29,719 nucleotides of DNA. Origin: Opitutia bacterium UBA4506 (GTDB lineage: Bacteria; Verrucomicrobiota; Verrucomicrobiia; Opitutales; Puniceicoccaceae). The stretch is taken from contig DGMY01000073.1 of assembly GCA_002388665.1 (NCBI GenBank), forward strand, positions 1-29,719. The letters are read 5' to 3'. The translations under genes and the position numbers were made by a program. This document shows, piece after piece, positions 24,170-29,719 of the stretch; position 1 is the first letter of the stretch; every line of letters starts with the position of its first letter. Below the pieces are notes generated by a model. The model was not told the origin of the DNA. It saw only the letters and a list, made by a program, of their open reading frames with translations, and searched no databases.

Positions 24170-24703
24170 CTATAATTCTACCGTTACGATTGAACAGCTT
24201 TTGTAGTGTCCCATGGCGCGTTTGACCACTGGAAATACTTGAGATGCTGCGATGGTCATCGCGATTTCAATCACGGCGGCTTTGCCGATTTCAGATTCCA
24301 GGGCTCGACGATGCTCCTCGTAGCTGGGGTCGTTGCGCAGGACTGCCAGTGTGAAGCTTCTAACACGTTGCAGGTCCGGGGGGAGTGTGCCTTTTTCGAA
24401 AGCAATCGCTTTACGGATCGATACGGGCACCTCTTCATGCTTTGCCATATCCAGGGCGAGCTGGAAGCATGGACCGCAGTCGCAATGGCGGTATGCGGTA
24501 AGCTTGGCCACGTAGTATTGGAGCAGGGGAGCGTGTTCCCGATGGCTTGCCATTGGGATGAAGTGGTTGAAGATCGAGAGGGCTGCTGGGGCGTACTTGA
24601 GCATCTCCTTCATGTAGGTTGCATCATAGCCTGTTTCTCGTTCGAAAGCCTCAATGGCTGCGAGTTGTTCGACTTGGTTGGATTGTACTGTTGGGTCTTT
24701 CAT
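24170..24703 (-). CDS. AhpD-like / carboxymuconolactone decarboxylase family protein
   Basis: This 177-residue protein has an all-helical composition and a cysteine cluster C74-D-C-G-P-C79 that contains a C-X-X-C (C76, C79). It corresponds to the redox-active site of AhpD-like peroxidase partners. In classical AhpD a histidine follows four residues after the second Cys; here that position is Ala83. An extra cysteine (C74) precedes the pair, so the chemistry may differ. It is the first gene of the ECF41 operon, where this family is the expected partner and target. The ATG at 24703 lies only about 10 bases from the predicted -10 element, so the mRNA may be nearly leaderless. A later start at M31 would need an unidentified upstream site. 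Confidence 0.8.
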   Translation of the reverse strand: MKDPTVQSNQVEQLAAIEAFERETGYDATYMKEMLKYAPAALSIFNHFIPMASHREHAPLLQYYVAKLTAYRHCDCGPCFQLALDMAKHEEVPVSIRKAIAFEKGTLPPDLQRVRSFTLAVLRNDPSYEEHRRALESEIGKAAVIEIAMTIAASQVFPVVKRAMGHYKSCSIVTVEL

Positions 24704-24712
24704 TGACCCTAT

Positions 24713-24739
24713 GACGAGTTGTCACGGATCAATGTGACG
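24713..24739 (-). promoter_or_regulatory. ECF41-type promoter for the AhpD-like/ECF41/VOC operon
   Basis: On the minus strand CGTCACA (24739-24733) is followed by exactly 16 bases and CGTC (24716-24713). The ECF41 consensus, as I recall it from the literature, is TGTCACA-N16-CGTC, so only the first base differs. It sits directly before the ATG at 24703 of the AhpD-like gene, the typical target position. The -35 also forms half of a palindrome GTCAC-N8-GTGAC (24721-24738). Confidence 0.75.
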
Positions 24740-24764
24740 GATTTTTTTATGACGCAGGCGATGC

Positions 24765-24791
24765 TGTCGATTGAATCCGAATCAAATCGTT
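24765..24791 (+). promoter_or_regulatory. ECF42-type promoter in front of the ECF42 gene
   Basis: TGTCGA (24765-24770) is followed by 17 bases and CGTT (24788-24791). As I recall it, ECF42 sigma factors recognise a TGTCGA -35 and a CG-type -10. The same arrangement recurs before the next gene. If used, transcription would start near 24798, which rules out the TTG start at 24771 and supports ATG at 24846. This suggests positive autoregulation. Confidence 0.6.
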
Positions 24792-24845
24792 GACAGGTTG
24801 CGCCAGAATCGGCGTTGTTTTGCTCTCATTGTTCCACCCCCGTGT

Positions 24846-26090
24846 ATGCCCACCCATTTTCACACACGCATTGATGAAATCTACCGGCAGGAATCGGGTA
24901 AGGTTTTGGCGACGCTGATTCGAGTCCTCGGCGATATCGACCTAGCGGAAGAGGCGATGCAAGCGGCCTTTGTCGCCGCGATTACGGCGTGGGAGTCAAA
25001 AGGGATTCCCGCGAATCCTGCGGCTTGGCTGATCTCTACCGGTCGCTTCAAGGCCATTGATTCGATTCGCAAACGTGCGCGGCAGAACGAATTGGAACCG
25101 GAACTTCAGCGCCGCATCGATGAATTGCAAGCCGCGAACCTTTCCTTTGCCGAGCGCGATATCAAGGATGACCATCTGCGGCTCATTTTCGCCTGTTGCC
25201 ACCCGGCCATAGATCCGAAGGTCCAGGTGCCACTTACGCTCCGTGAGGTGTGCGGACTGTCAACTGAGGATATCGCGAGTGCCTTTCTCGTGCCCACAGC
25301 GACCATGGCGCAACGGATCGTTCGGGGCAAAGCGAAGATTCGGGCCGCGAAGATTCCATTTGTGATTCCGGATACCGCGGCGCTACCTGAACGCCTGGAT
25401 GCGGTGTTGTCCGTGATTTACCTTGTGTTCAATGAGGGATACTCCGCTTCTTCCGGCGATACGGCGCTTCGTGCTGAGCTTTCGCAGGAAGCGATCCGAC
25501 TTGCCCGTCTGTTGTATGACCTGCTTCCAGATGCTGAGGTCAAAGGGTTGCTTGCATTGATGTTATTACATGAATCCAGGCGAGCTGCGCGGACAGATTC
25601 TCAGGACGATATCATTCTACTCGAAGAGCAGGACCGGAGTCTTTGGAATCGGGACATGATCCGGGAAGGGCTGCAACTCGTTGAACAAAGTATCGGTTCC
25701 CGGGAGTTTGGTGCTTACACGATTCAGGCCGCACTCTCCGCCGTTCATGCCGAAGCCCTTTCCTCCGAAGAAACCGATTGGGCGCAGATCGTAGCGCTCT
25801 ACGATGTTCTTCGGCAGATCGAACCTTCTCCGGTCGTGGACCTCAATCGAGCGGTGGCCATTGCGATGCGGGATGGGGTGCTGGTTGGGTTGGAGATCGT
25901 AGACGCTCTGCTGAGTGAGGGTGAGCTGGAAAACTATCATCTGGCCCATTCTGTAAGAGGTGAACTGTTGCGCCGCTCGGGTAGATTTGCGGAAGCGAAA
26001 GGTTCATTCGAAAAAGCGCTTTCGCTCACGAAGCAAGAGCCTGAACGTCGCTTTTTGCAGCGCCGCATCGCTTCACTCGTCTCCGAATAA
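24846..26090 (+). CDS. ECF42-group RNA polymerase sigma factor with C-terminal extension
   Basis: This 414-residue sigma factor has region 2 at about residues 8-78 (RIDEIYRQESGKVLATLIRVLGDIDLAEEAMQAAF) and region 4 at about 108-165, which contains the typical F-A-C-C-H-P and L-T-L-R-E-V-C-G-L-S motifs. A roughly 230-residue helical C-terminal domain follows (DUF6596/TPR-like), with V-I-Y-L-V-F-N-E-G-Y and L-N-R-A-V-A-I. This is the ECF42 architecture, where the fused extension stands in for an anti-sigma factor. The ATG at 24846 gives the normal family length; an in-frame TTG at 24771 falls inside the predicted promoter. The gene leads an operon of YciI (DGPF), DUF1428 and VOC proteins, the standard ECF42 partners. 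It is divergent from the ECF41 operon. Confidence 0.93.
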   Translation: MPTHFHTRIDEIYRQESGKVLATLIRVLGDIDLAEEAMQAAFVAAITAWESKGIPANPAAWLISTGRFKAIDSIRKRARQNELEPELQRRIDELQAANLSFAERDIKDDHLRLIFACCHPAIDPKVQVPLTLREVCGLSTEDIASAFLVPTATMAQRIVRGKAKIRAAKIPFVIPDTAALPERLDAVLSVIYLVFNEGYSASSGDTALRAELSQEAIRLARLLYDLLPDAEVKGLLALMLLHESRRAARTDSQDDIILLEEQDRSLWNRDMIREGLQLVEQSIGSREFGAYTIQAALSAVHAEALSSEETDWAQIVALYDVLRQIEPSPVVDLNRAVAIAMRDGVLVGLEIVDALLSEGELENYHLAHSVRGELLRRSGRFAEAKGSFEKALSLTKQEPERRFLQRRIASLVSE

Positions 26091-26117
26091 AATAAAAATG
26101 AGATTTTTGGGGCTCAT

Positions 26118-26144
26118 TGTCGAAACCGTCGGTTCCCAATCGAT
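26118..26144 (+). promoter_or_regulatory. ECF42-type promoter before the YciI-VOC fusion gene
   Basis: TGTCGA (26118-26123) is followed by 17 bases and CGAT (26141-26144), the same spacing as the element in front of the ECF42 gene. Transcription would start near 26151, leaving a leader of about 70 bases before the ATG at 26223. This makes the YciI-containing genes a likely direct target of the ECF42 factor. Confidence 0.65.
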
Positions 26145-26222
26145 TAGTCGATGAAAGCCACAACGGCAGAGGTACATGCCGGGGTGGATCCATTCAATCT
26201 ACACAATCGAAAGAATTACGTT

Positions 26223-27083
26223 ATGAAAGTCATGGTCATTGTAAAAGCGACTCAAAGCTCAGAAGCAGGGGATCTGCCCAATCCGGAGCTGATGGAGGCA
26301 ATGGGAAAATTCAACGAGGAGCTGGTCAAAGCAGGGATCATGCGCTCGGGCGATGGACTTAAGCCAAGCTCCGAGGGAGTGCGGGTTCGGTTTAGCGGCA
26401 AGGACCGCAGCGTCACTGATGGTCCCTTTGCTGAAACCAAGGAGCTGATCGCGGGCTACTGGGTGTGGGAGGTCGAGTCCATGGAAGAAGCGATCGGCTG
26501 GGTGAAACAGTGCCCGAATCCGATGGTGGAGGAATCTGATATCGAGATTCGGCCTTTCTATGAACACTCCGATTTTGCAGAGATTGACCCCTCCGGGACC
26601 ATGCGTGAAAACGAAGCGAATTTGCGGGATGAAATTTCCATGCAGGCAGCCAATGTGGAACCTTACCTGTTCTTTGGTGGGCGTTGCGAAGAGGCCCTGG
26701 ATTTTTATCAAAAGGTGCTGCATGCGAAGGTGGGCCTGATGATGCGTCATTCGGAAAGCCCGGAACCTGCCCCGGAAGGAATGCTCCCCGAAGGCTTTGA
26801 GAACAAGATCATGCACGCCGAATTTATGGTCGGTAAAGTCAAGCTCATGGCCTCTGACGGCTGCGGAGAACCAGTCGAAACCAACTCCGGTGGTTACCAG
26901 TTGGCGCTCACTGTTCCCAGCGAGTCGGATGCGCAGCGCGTCTTTACGGAACTGGCTCAAGGCGGAGAAATTGTCATGCCGATTGGAAAAACCTTTTGGT
27001 CGCCATACTTTGGAGTGGTCACCGATCGATTTGGTGTCGGCTGGATGGTGATGGTGCCTGCAACGAACCATTGCGAATGCTAA
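26223..27083 (+). CDS. Fusion of YciI (DGPF) domain and PhnB-like VOC domain
   Basis: This 286-residue protein joins two domains that are usually separate genes. Residues 1-115 are a YCII-related domain with the characteristic D-G-P-F at 66-69 and a start M-K-V-M-V-I-V-K-A. Residues about 145-283 are a PhnB-type vicinal oxygen chelate domain (E-P-Y-L-F-F-G-G-R-C-E-E-A-L-D-F-Y, then T-D-R-F-G-V-G-W-M-V). A charged linker connects them. I use ATG 26223 because it matches the family start; an upstream ATG at 26151 would add 24 unrelated residues and lies at the predicted transcription start. It is the first gene after the ECF42 sigma gene and has its own ECF42-type promoter. The enzymatic role of these proteins is not established. 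Confidence 0.9.
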   Translation: MKVMVIVKATQSSEAGDLPNPELMEAMGKFNEELVKAGIMRSGDGLKPSSEGVRVRFSGKDRSVTDGPFAETKELIAGYWVWEVESMEEAIGWVKQCPNPMVEESDIEIRPFYEHSDFAEIDPSGTMRENEANLRDEISMQAANVEPYLFFGGRCEEALDFYQKVLHAKVGLMMRHSESPEPAPEGMLPEGFENKIMHAEFMVGKVKLMASDGCGEPVETNSGGYQLALTVPSESDAQRVFTELAQGGEIVMPIGKTFWSPYFGVVTDRFGVGWMVMVPATNHCEC

Positions 27084-27116
27084 CCTTTAGCCACGAAATA
27101 TGAATCGGAAAGCGCT

Positions 27117-27488
27117 ATGAAATACATGCTACTCATTTACGGGGACGAAGCGACATGGACAGAACAAGAGCGGGAAGACTGCATGCTTGAGTCCATGGCG
27201 ATTTGCGACGAACTGGAAGCACAAGGAAAGTGGATTGCATCGTCACCGCTTCACCCCGTTTCCAGCGCCACCAGTCTACGGGTGCGTGAGGGGCGTCGGG
27301 AGATCACCGACGGGCCCTTCGCCGAAACCACGGAGCAACTCGGCGGTTACTACATCATCGATGTCGAAGACCTTGACGAGGCGTTAGCCATCGCCGAGAG
27401 ACTCCCGCCAGCGAAAAAAGGTACGGTCGAAATTCGGCCACTGTTTCCATTGCCCCAGCGAGATCAAGTGGGGCAGCCAGAGCAGTAG
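27117..27488 (+). CDS. YciI family protein (DGPF domain)
   Basis: This 123-residue cytosolic protein of the YCII-related family starts M-K-Y-M-L-L-I-Y-G-D-E and carries D-G-P-F at 65-68 followed by A-E-T-T-E-Q-L-G-G-Y-Y. The length is normal for a single domain, apart from a polar C-terminal extension of about 15 residues. The fold resembles ferredoxin-like dimeric alpha-beta barrels. These proteins are the commonest targets of ECF42 sigma factors, but their biochemical role is unknown. The gene lies 33 bp after the YciI-VOC fusion gene in the same direction. Confidence 0.93.
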   Translation: MKYMLLIYGDEATWTEQEREDCMLESMAICDELEAQGKWIASSPLHPVSSATSLRVREGRREITDGPFAETTEQLGGYYIIDVEDLDEALAIAERLPPAKKGTVEIRPLFPLPQRDQVGQPEQ

Positions 27489-27530
27489 AACAACCGAGAA
27501 TTTATTAACCCAATAGAGGAGACCCAAGAT

Positions 27531-27902
27531 ATGTCAGGATATACAGACGGATTTGTCGCCATTGTGGCCAAAAACAAAATCAAGGACTACCAGAAATCGG
27601 CAGCCATCGCGAATGAGGTGTGGCTCGAATGCGGGGCGCTGGATTACAAGGAATGTATTGGTGAAGACCTTGAAAGCAACGATAGCTGCGGCTCGTTTCT
27701 TACCGCGCTGAAGGTGGGGGCCGATGAAGCCGTGATTTTTTCATGGATTAGTTTCGAGTCGCGAGAGCACCGGGATGCTGTGAATGCAATGGTCATACAG
27801 GATCCTCGTATTGCGAGTATGTGCGGTAGCGATGAGATGCCCTTCGACCCGAAACGGATGCTCTATGGTGGTTTCGAGGTGTTCCTACCGAAGCCAGCCT
27901 AG
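27531..27902 (+). CDS. DUF1428 family protein (YbaA-like)
   Basis: This 123-residue protein matches the DUF1428 family by its start (Y-T-D-G-F-V-A-I-V-A-K) and by the conserved F-S-W-I-S-F-E-S-R-E-H-R-D-A-V-N-A-M-V segment and the M-P-F-D-P-K-R-M-L-Y-G-G-F-E ending. It is expected to have a dimeric alpha-beta barrel fold like YciI. GAGGAG at 27516-27521 is a strong ribosome binding site 9 nt before the ATG, better than those of most genes in the window. It lies in the ECF42 operon, where DUF1428 proteins are frequent companions. Its function is unknown. Confidence 0.93.
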   Translation: MSGYTDGFVAIVAKNKIKDYQKSAAIANEVWLECGALDYKECIGEDLESNDSCGSFLTALKVGADEAVIFSWISFESREHRDAVNAMVIQDPRIASMCGSDEMPFDPKRMLYGGFEVFLPKPA

Positions 27903-27933
27903 GCCGCGGCTGAAATTAAACCCCTACAGATCG

Positions 27934-28404
27934 ATGAAACTAGAAACCAAAGTCACTCCTTGGCTCGGCTTTAATCATCAAGCAGAAGAAGCCGCCCGTT
28001 TTTACACCTCGATTATCCCGGATTCCCGTATCCTCAGTGTGACCAAGAACCCCGGCACGGAGGATCCACTCGTGGTTCAGTTCGAACTGGGTGGTCTCCC
28101 GGTCTATGCGTTGAATGCCGGACAGGATTGGAAATTCACCACCGCCTTTTCGTTTTCCGTGAGCTGCGATGATCAGGCCGAGCTGGATCGGCTTTGGGCG
28201 GCACTCTCCGAGGGCGGTGAGGAAGTGGAATGCGGGTGGGTCACCGATCGATTCGGTCTCTCCTGGCAGGTGGTTCCTGCTGCGCTGCCCAAATACCTCG
28301 ATCCCGCGACGCCCGAACGATCGGCCCGAGTATTGAAGGCAGTCTGGAGCATGGCGAAACTCGACATTGCTACGATCGAAGCGGCGTATCACGGCAATGA
28401 CTAA
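27934..28404 (+). CDS. PhnB-like VOC family protein
   Basis: This 156-residue protein is of the PhnB/3-demethylubiquinone methyltransferase-like group of the VOC superfamily. It starts K-V-T-P-W-L-G-F-N-H-Q-A-E-E-A-A-R-F-Y and ends with W-V-T-D-R-F-G-L-S-W-Q-V-V-P. The methyltransferase label used for this group in databases is historical; no methyltransferase motif is present. I chose ATG 27934, 31 bp after the DUF1428 stop. The open frame extends back to 27784 but would overlap that gene by about 120 bp. It is a stand-alone relative of the VOC half of the fusion protein in the same operon. Confidence 0.92.
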   Translation: MKLETKVTPWLGFNHQAEEAARFYTSIIPDSRILSVTKNPGTEDPLVVQFELGGLPVYALNAGQDWKFTTAFSFSVSCDDQAELDRLWAALSEGGEEVECGWVTDRFGLSWQVVPAALPKYLDPATPERSARVLKAVWSMAKLDIATIEAAYHGND

Positions 28405-28419
28405 ACGAAAGGATTCGAC

Positions 28420-28794
28420 ATGAAATATCTGGTATTACTTTACGCAGAGGATGGCGCATGGCCCCCCGAGGAGCACGAAGTTGCGCTGGCAGAATCGATA
28501 CAGATCTGTCACGAGCTCCACGCCAAAAATCAATACCGCGGAGCCGCACCGCTTCAGCCTCCGCAGACCGCCACCTGTGTGCGTGTGCGCAATGGCAAAC
28601 GCTCCATTTCCGACGGGCCTTATGCAGAAACCAAAGAACACCTCGGCGGTTATTTCCTGATCGATGTGCCAACCCTCGATGACGCGATCGAAGTGGCCGC
28701 TCAAATCCCCGGTTCACACCGTGGCACCGCCGAGATTCGTCCAATTTTGGAAGTGACGGGCCTGCCTTCACTCAACAGCCACGATCCGTCGTAA
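28420..28794 (+). CDS. YciI family protein (DGPY variant)
   Basis: This 124-residue YCII-related protein starts M-K-Y-L-V-L-L-Y-A-E-D. The signature motif is D-G-P-Y (65-68) instead of D-G-P-F, followed by A-E-T-K-E-H-L-G-G-Y-F. AAAGGA at 28408-28413 lies 6 nt before the ATG, a good ribosome binding site. It is the third YciI-domain copy in the ECF42 operon, 15 bp after the PhnB-like gene. Repeated copies of the domain in one operon suggest homologous subunits or several related substrates. Its function is unknown. Confidence 0.92.
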   Translation: MKYLVLLYAEDGAWPPEEHEVALAESIQICHELHAKNQYRGAAPLQPPQTATCVRVRNGKRSISDGPYAETKEHLGGYFLIDVPTLDDAIEVAAQIPGSHRGTAEIRPILEVTGLPSLNSHDPS

Positions 28795-28874
28795 ACCTCC
28801 GGAAAACGCAATCTCCAGGGATTGTCGGAGTGGAACACCAACCACCTCACGCACGGAAAACGCGATATTGAAAA

Positions 28875-29318
28875 ATGAATGATATGAAAACGATAGCTAT
28901 GCGCTCTCCTTATGACGAAGTTGGCGGACTTGTTTACTTCGGTCGACTGCTGGATAGAATCCGTCTCTATCAGGATAATCGTTTGCCCGAGGAGTATCTC
29001 GAAATGTACGGGGACGGCTTCGATGAACGAACTTGTGATTTTCTAGGAGTGTCTTTTGAGGCATTGGCGGCCCGAGTATCAGAAGGGGGATGGGATGATG
29101 AGATTCTAGAATGGTGCTATTTCGCGGGACGAAGACCTAGCTCAGACGAGATCGAGATATGGAATGGGTTTCTCAGCAAACGCGGATGGCGCGATCCCAT
29201 GGCCACCATGATTCGGGAGGAACTTGCGGCAAAGGGATGGTCCGAGAGGAGCGATATCAAAACCCTTTTTGATTTTTTCGATGCGGACGAAGGACGCCCA
29301 CTGAGGTTTACTGAGTAA
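28875..29318 (+). CDS. DUF5069 domain-containing protein
   Basis: This 147-residue protein matches what I recognise as the DUF5069 family by M-R-S-P-Y-D-E-V-G-G-L-V-Y-F-G-R-L-L-D-R-I-R, the D-E-I-L-E-W-C segment and I-W-N-G-F-L-S-K-R-G-W-R-D near residue 100. No catalytic motif, signal peptide or membrane segment is apparent, so it is probably cytosolic. The likely start is ATG 28875, but ATGs at 28884 and 28899 are possible. It follows the last YciI gene by 80 bp in the same direction, so it may be the last gene of the ECF42 operon or have its own promoter. Confidence 0.85.
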   Translation: MNDMKTIAMRSPYDEVGGLVYFGRLLDRIRLYQDNRLPEEYLEMYGDGFDERTCDFLGVSFEALAARVSEGGWDDEILEWCYFAGRRPSSDEIEIWNGFLSKRGWRDPMATMIREELAAKGWSERSDIKTLFDFFDADEGRPLRFTE

Positions 29319-29471
29319 TCGGATTCGTTCAATAGGATGAGCCTGCGCAACGTAGCGCCAGGTGGATGTCCCAGTATGCATCTCCTGGTAAGTATCCCCG
29401 TACCCACTTTCCCGATATGCACCTTGAGGAGCTTTAAGTTTCTGGGGGGGAACAATAGCCTTCGAATGATA

Positions 29472-29505
29472 AACCTCTGTGTGCTCTGCGCCTCCGTGAG
29501 AGATT
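29472..29505. repeat. CTCTGTGTGCTCTGCGCCTCCGTGAG-like dispersed intergenic repeat
   Basis: The segment starting CCTCTGTGTGCTCTGCGCCT and continuing into CCGTGAGAG resembles a quasi-periodic intergenic sequence (repeated CTCTG-C-G units) that I recall from many bacterial genomes, where its translated shadows are often annotated as spurious proteins. Internal units CTCTGTGTG, CTCTGCGC and CTCCGTGAG recur about every 9 bases. Only one copy is seen here. Confidence 0.45.
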
Positions 29506-29604
29506 GCATTTTGCGTCTGCCTCACCGCTCCGCGCCGTCGCGTGAGACTCTCTCCTTCTACGCCCTAAACTGTCCAGAATCAACAGCACCGATCCTGAAC
29601 GCAT

Positions 29605-29668
29605 ACGGGTAGGATAACCCGTTCTCCTCTACGCATTGGATGGAAAGGAGAACGGACTTTCCAGTCCG
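29605..29668. repeat. Three overlapping hairpins, possible dispersed repeat unit
   Basis: ACGGGT (29605-29610) pairs with ACCCGT (29617-29622). CCGTTCTCCT (29619-29628) pairs with AGGAGAACGG (29646-29655). CGGACT (29653-29658) pairs with AGTCCG (29663-29668) across TTCC. The arms share bases, so the structures are mutually exclusive in part. CGGGTAGGA at 29606-29614 recurs at 29708-29716, which may be the start of another copy running off the window. Confidence 0.6.
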
Positions 29669-29719
29669 TCGCACGTCCTGCACAGCCCGCCGAGCATGGA
29701 CGCAAGCGGGTAGGAAAAC

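Larger units (their letters stand above)
29319..29719. other. Gene-free right edge containing repeat-like sequence
   Basis: I see no protein-coding or RNA gene in these 400 bases. The interval holds a low-complexity intergenic repeat at about 29472-29505 and nested hairpins at 29605-29668, reported separately. No clear terminator follows the DUF5069 gene. Confidence 0.5.

Noticed and set aside
24771..24845. TTG-initiated extension of the ECF42 sigma gene
   Set aside because: It lies inside the predicted promoter and precedes the family's normal start; ATG at 24846 gives the usual length.
26259..27071. Minus-strand frame of 270 codons
   Set aside because: It is a shadow of the YciI-VOC fusion, whose two domains are clearly recognisable on the plus strand.
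27784..27933. Upstream extension of the PhnB-like frame
   Set aside because: It overlaps the DUF1428 gene in another frame and shows no VOC similarity; ATG 27934 fits the family.
29142..29525. Minus-strand frame containing S-H-G-G-A-E-H-T-E
   Set aside because: This looks like the usual spurious translation of an intergenic repeat and overlaps the DUF5069 gene.
1..29719. tRNA, rRNA, CRISPR array, insertion sequence or prophage
   Set aside because: No cloverleaf, rRNA core motif, regularly spaced repeat, transposase, integrase or phage gene was recognised by eye; a covariance-model search could still reveal small RNAs.

Overview
The window looks like a chromosomal piece of a heterotrophic Verrucomicrobiota bacterium, most plausibly of the Opitutae/Puniceicoccales type. 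This is an inference from gene content: two PEP-CTERM proteins, a pseudopilin-like protein ending in an F-R-D-G-H-V-E-W type motif, three Gfo/Idh/MocA oxidoreductases, a FAD-dependent oxidoreductase with a discoidin-like tail, a sodium:solute symporter, and weak or absent Shine-Dalgarno sites. No rRNA, tRNA, CRISPR array, transposase or phage gene was seen.

Region 1 (about 185-4335) is a small sugar-modification operon on the minus strand. It encodes two tandem Gfo/Idh/MocA paralogues and a TIM-barrel sugar isomerase/epimerase, and ends in a strong stem-loop terminator. A divergent AraC-family regulator adjoins it.

Region 2 (4372-16098) is a compact seven-gene minus-strand cluster. In transcription order it encodes a secreted jelly-roll-like protein, a GntR/LacI-hybrid regulator, a large secreted multidomain glycosidase-like protein, a GH20-like hexosaminidase, a FAD-dependent oxidoreductase, a third Gfo/Idh/MocA enzyme and an SSS transporter. 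The layout suggests inducible capture, hydrolysis, import and oxidation of a glycan or aminosugar-containing glycoside. The substrate cannot be read from the sequence.

Region 3 (16046-20343) holds a roughly 730-bp gene-poor stretch, two PEP-CTERM genes, a pseudopilin-like gene preceded by a long hairpin, and a LacI-family regulator. Region 4 (20403-22274) is a membrane-bound hybrid histidine kinase, followed by about 470 bp with no gene.

Region 5 (22745-29318) is the most distinctive. Two ECF sigma factors of different groups, both with fused C-terminal domains, lie in divergent operons. The minus-strand operon is AhpD-like protein, ECF41-type sigma and VOC protein. The plus-strand operon is ECF42-type sigma, YciI-VOC fusion, YciI, DUF1428, PhnB-like VOC, YciI and DUF5069. 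The AhpD-like gene has a near-match to the ECF41 promoter consensus. Two TGTCGA-N17-CG promoters of the ECF42 kind precede the ECF42 gene and its first target. Each sigma factor therefore appears to have its own promoter type, and the two face away from each other across about 140 bp.

The last 400 bp carry no gene but hold intergenic repeat-like sequence and nested hairpins that may start to recur at the window edge.
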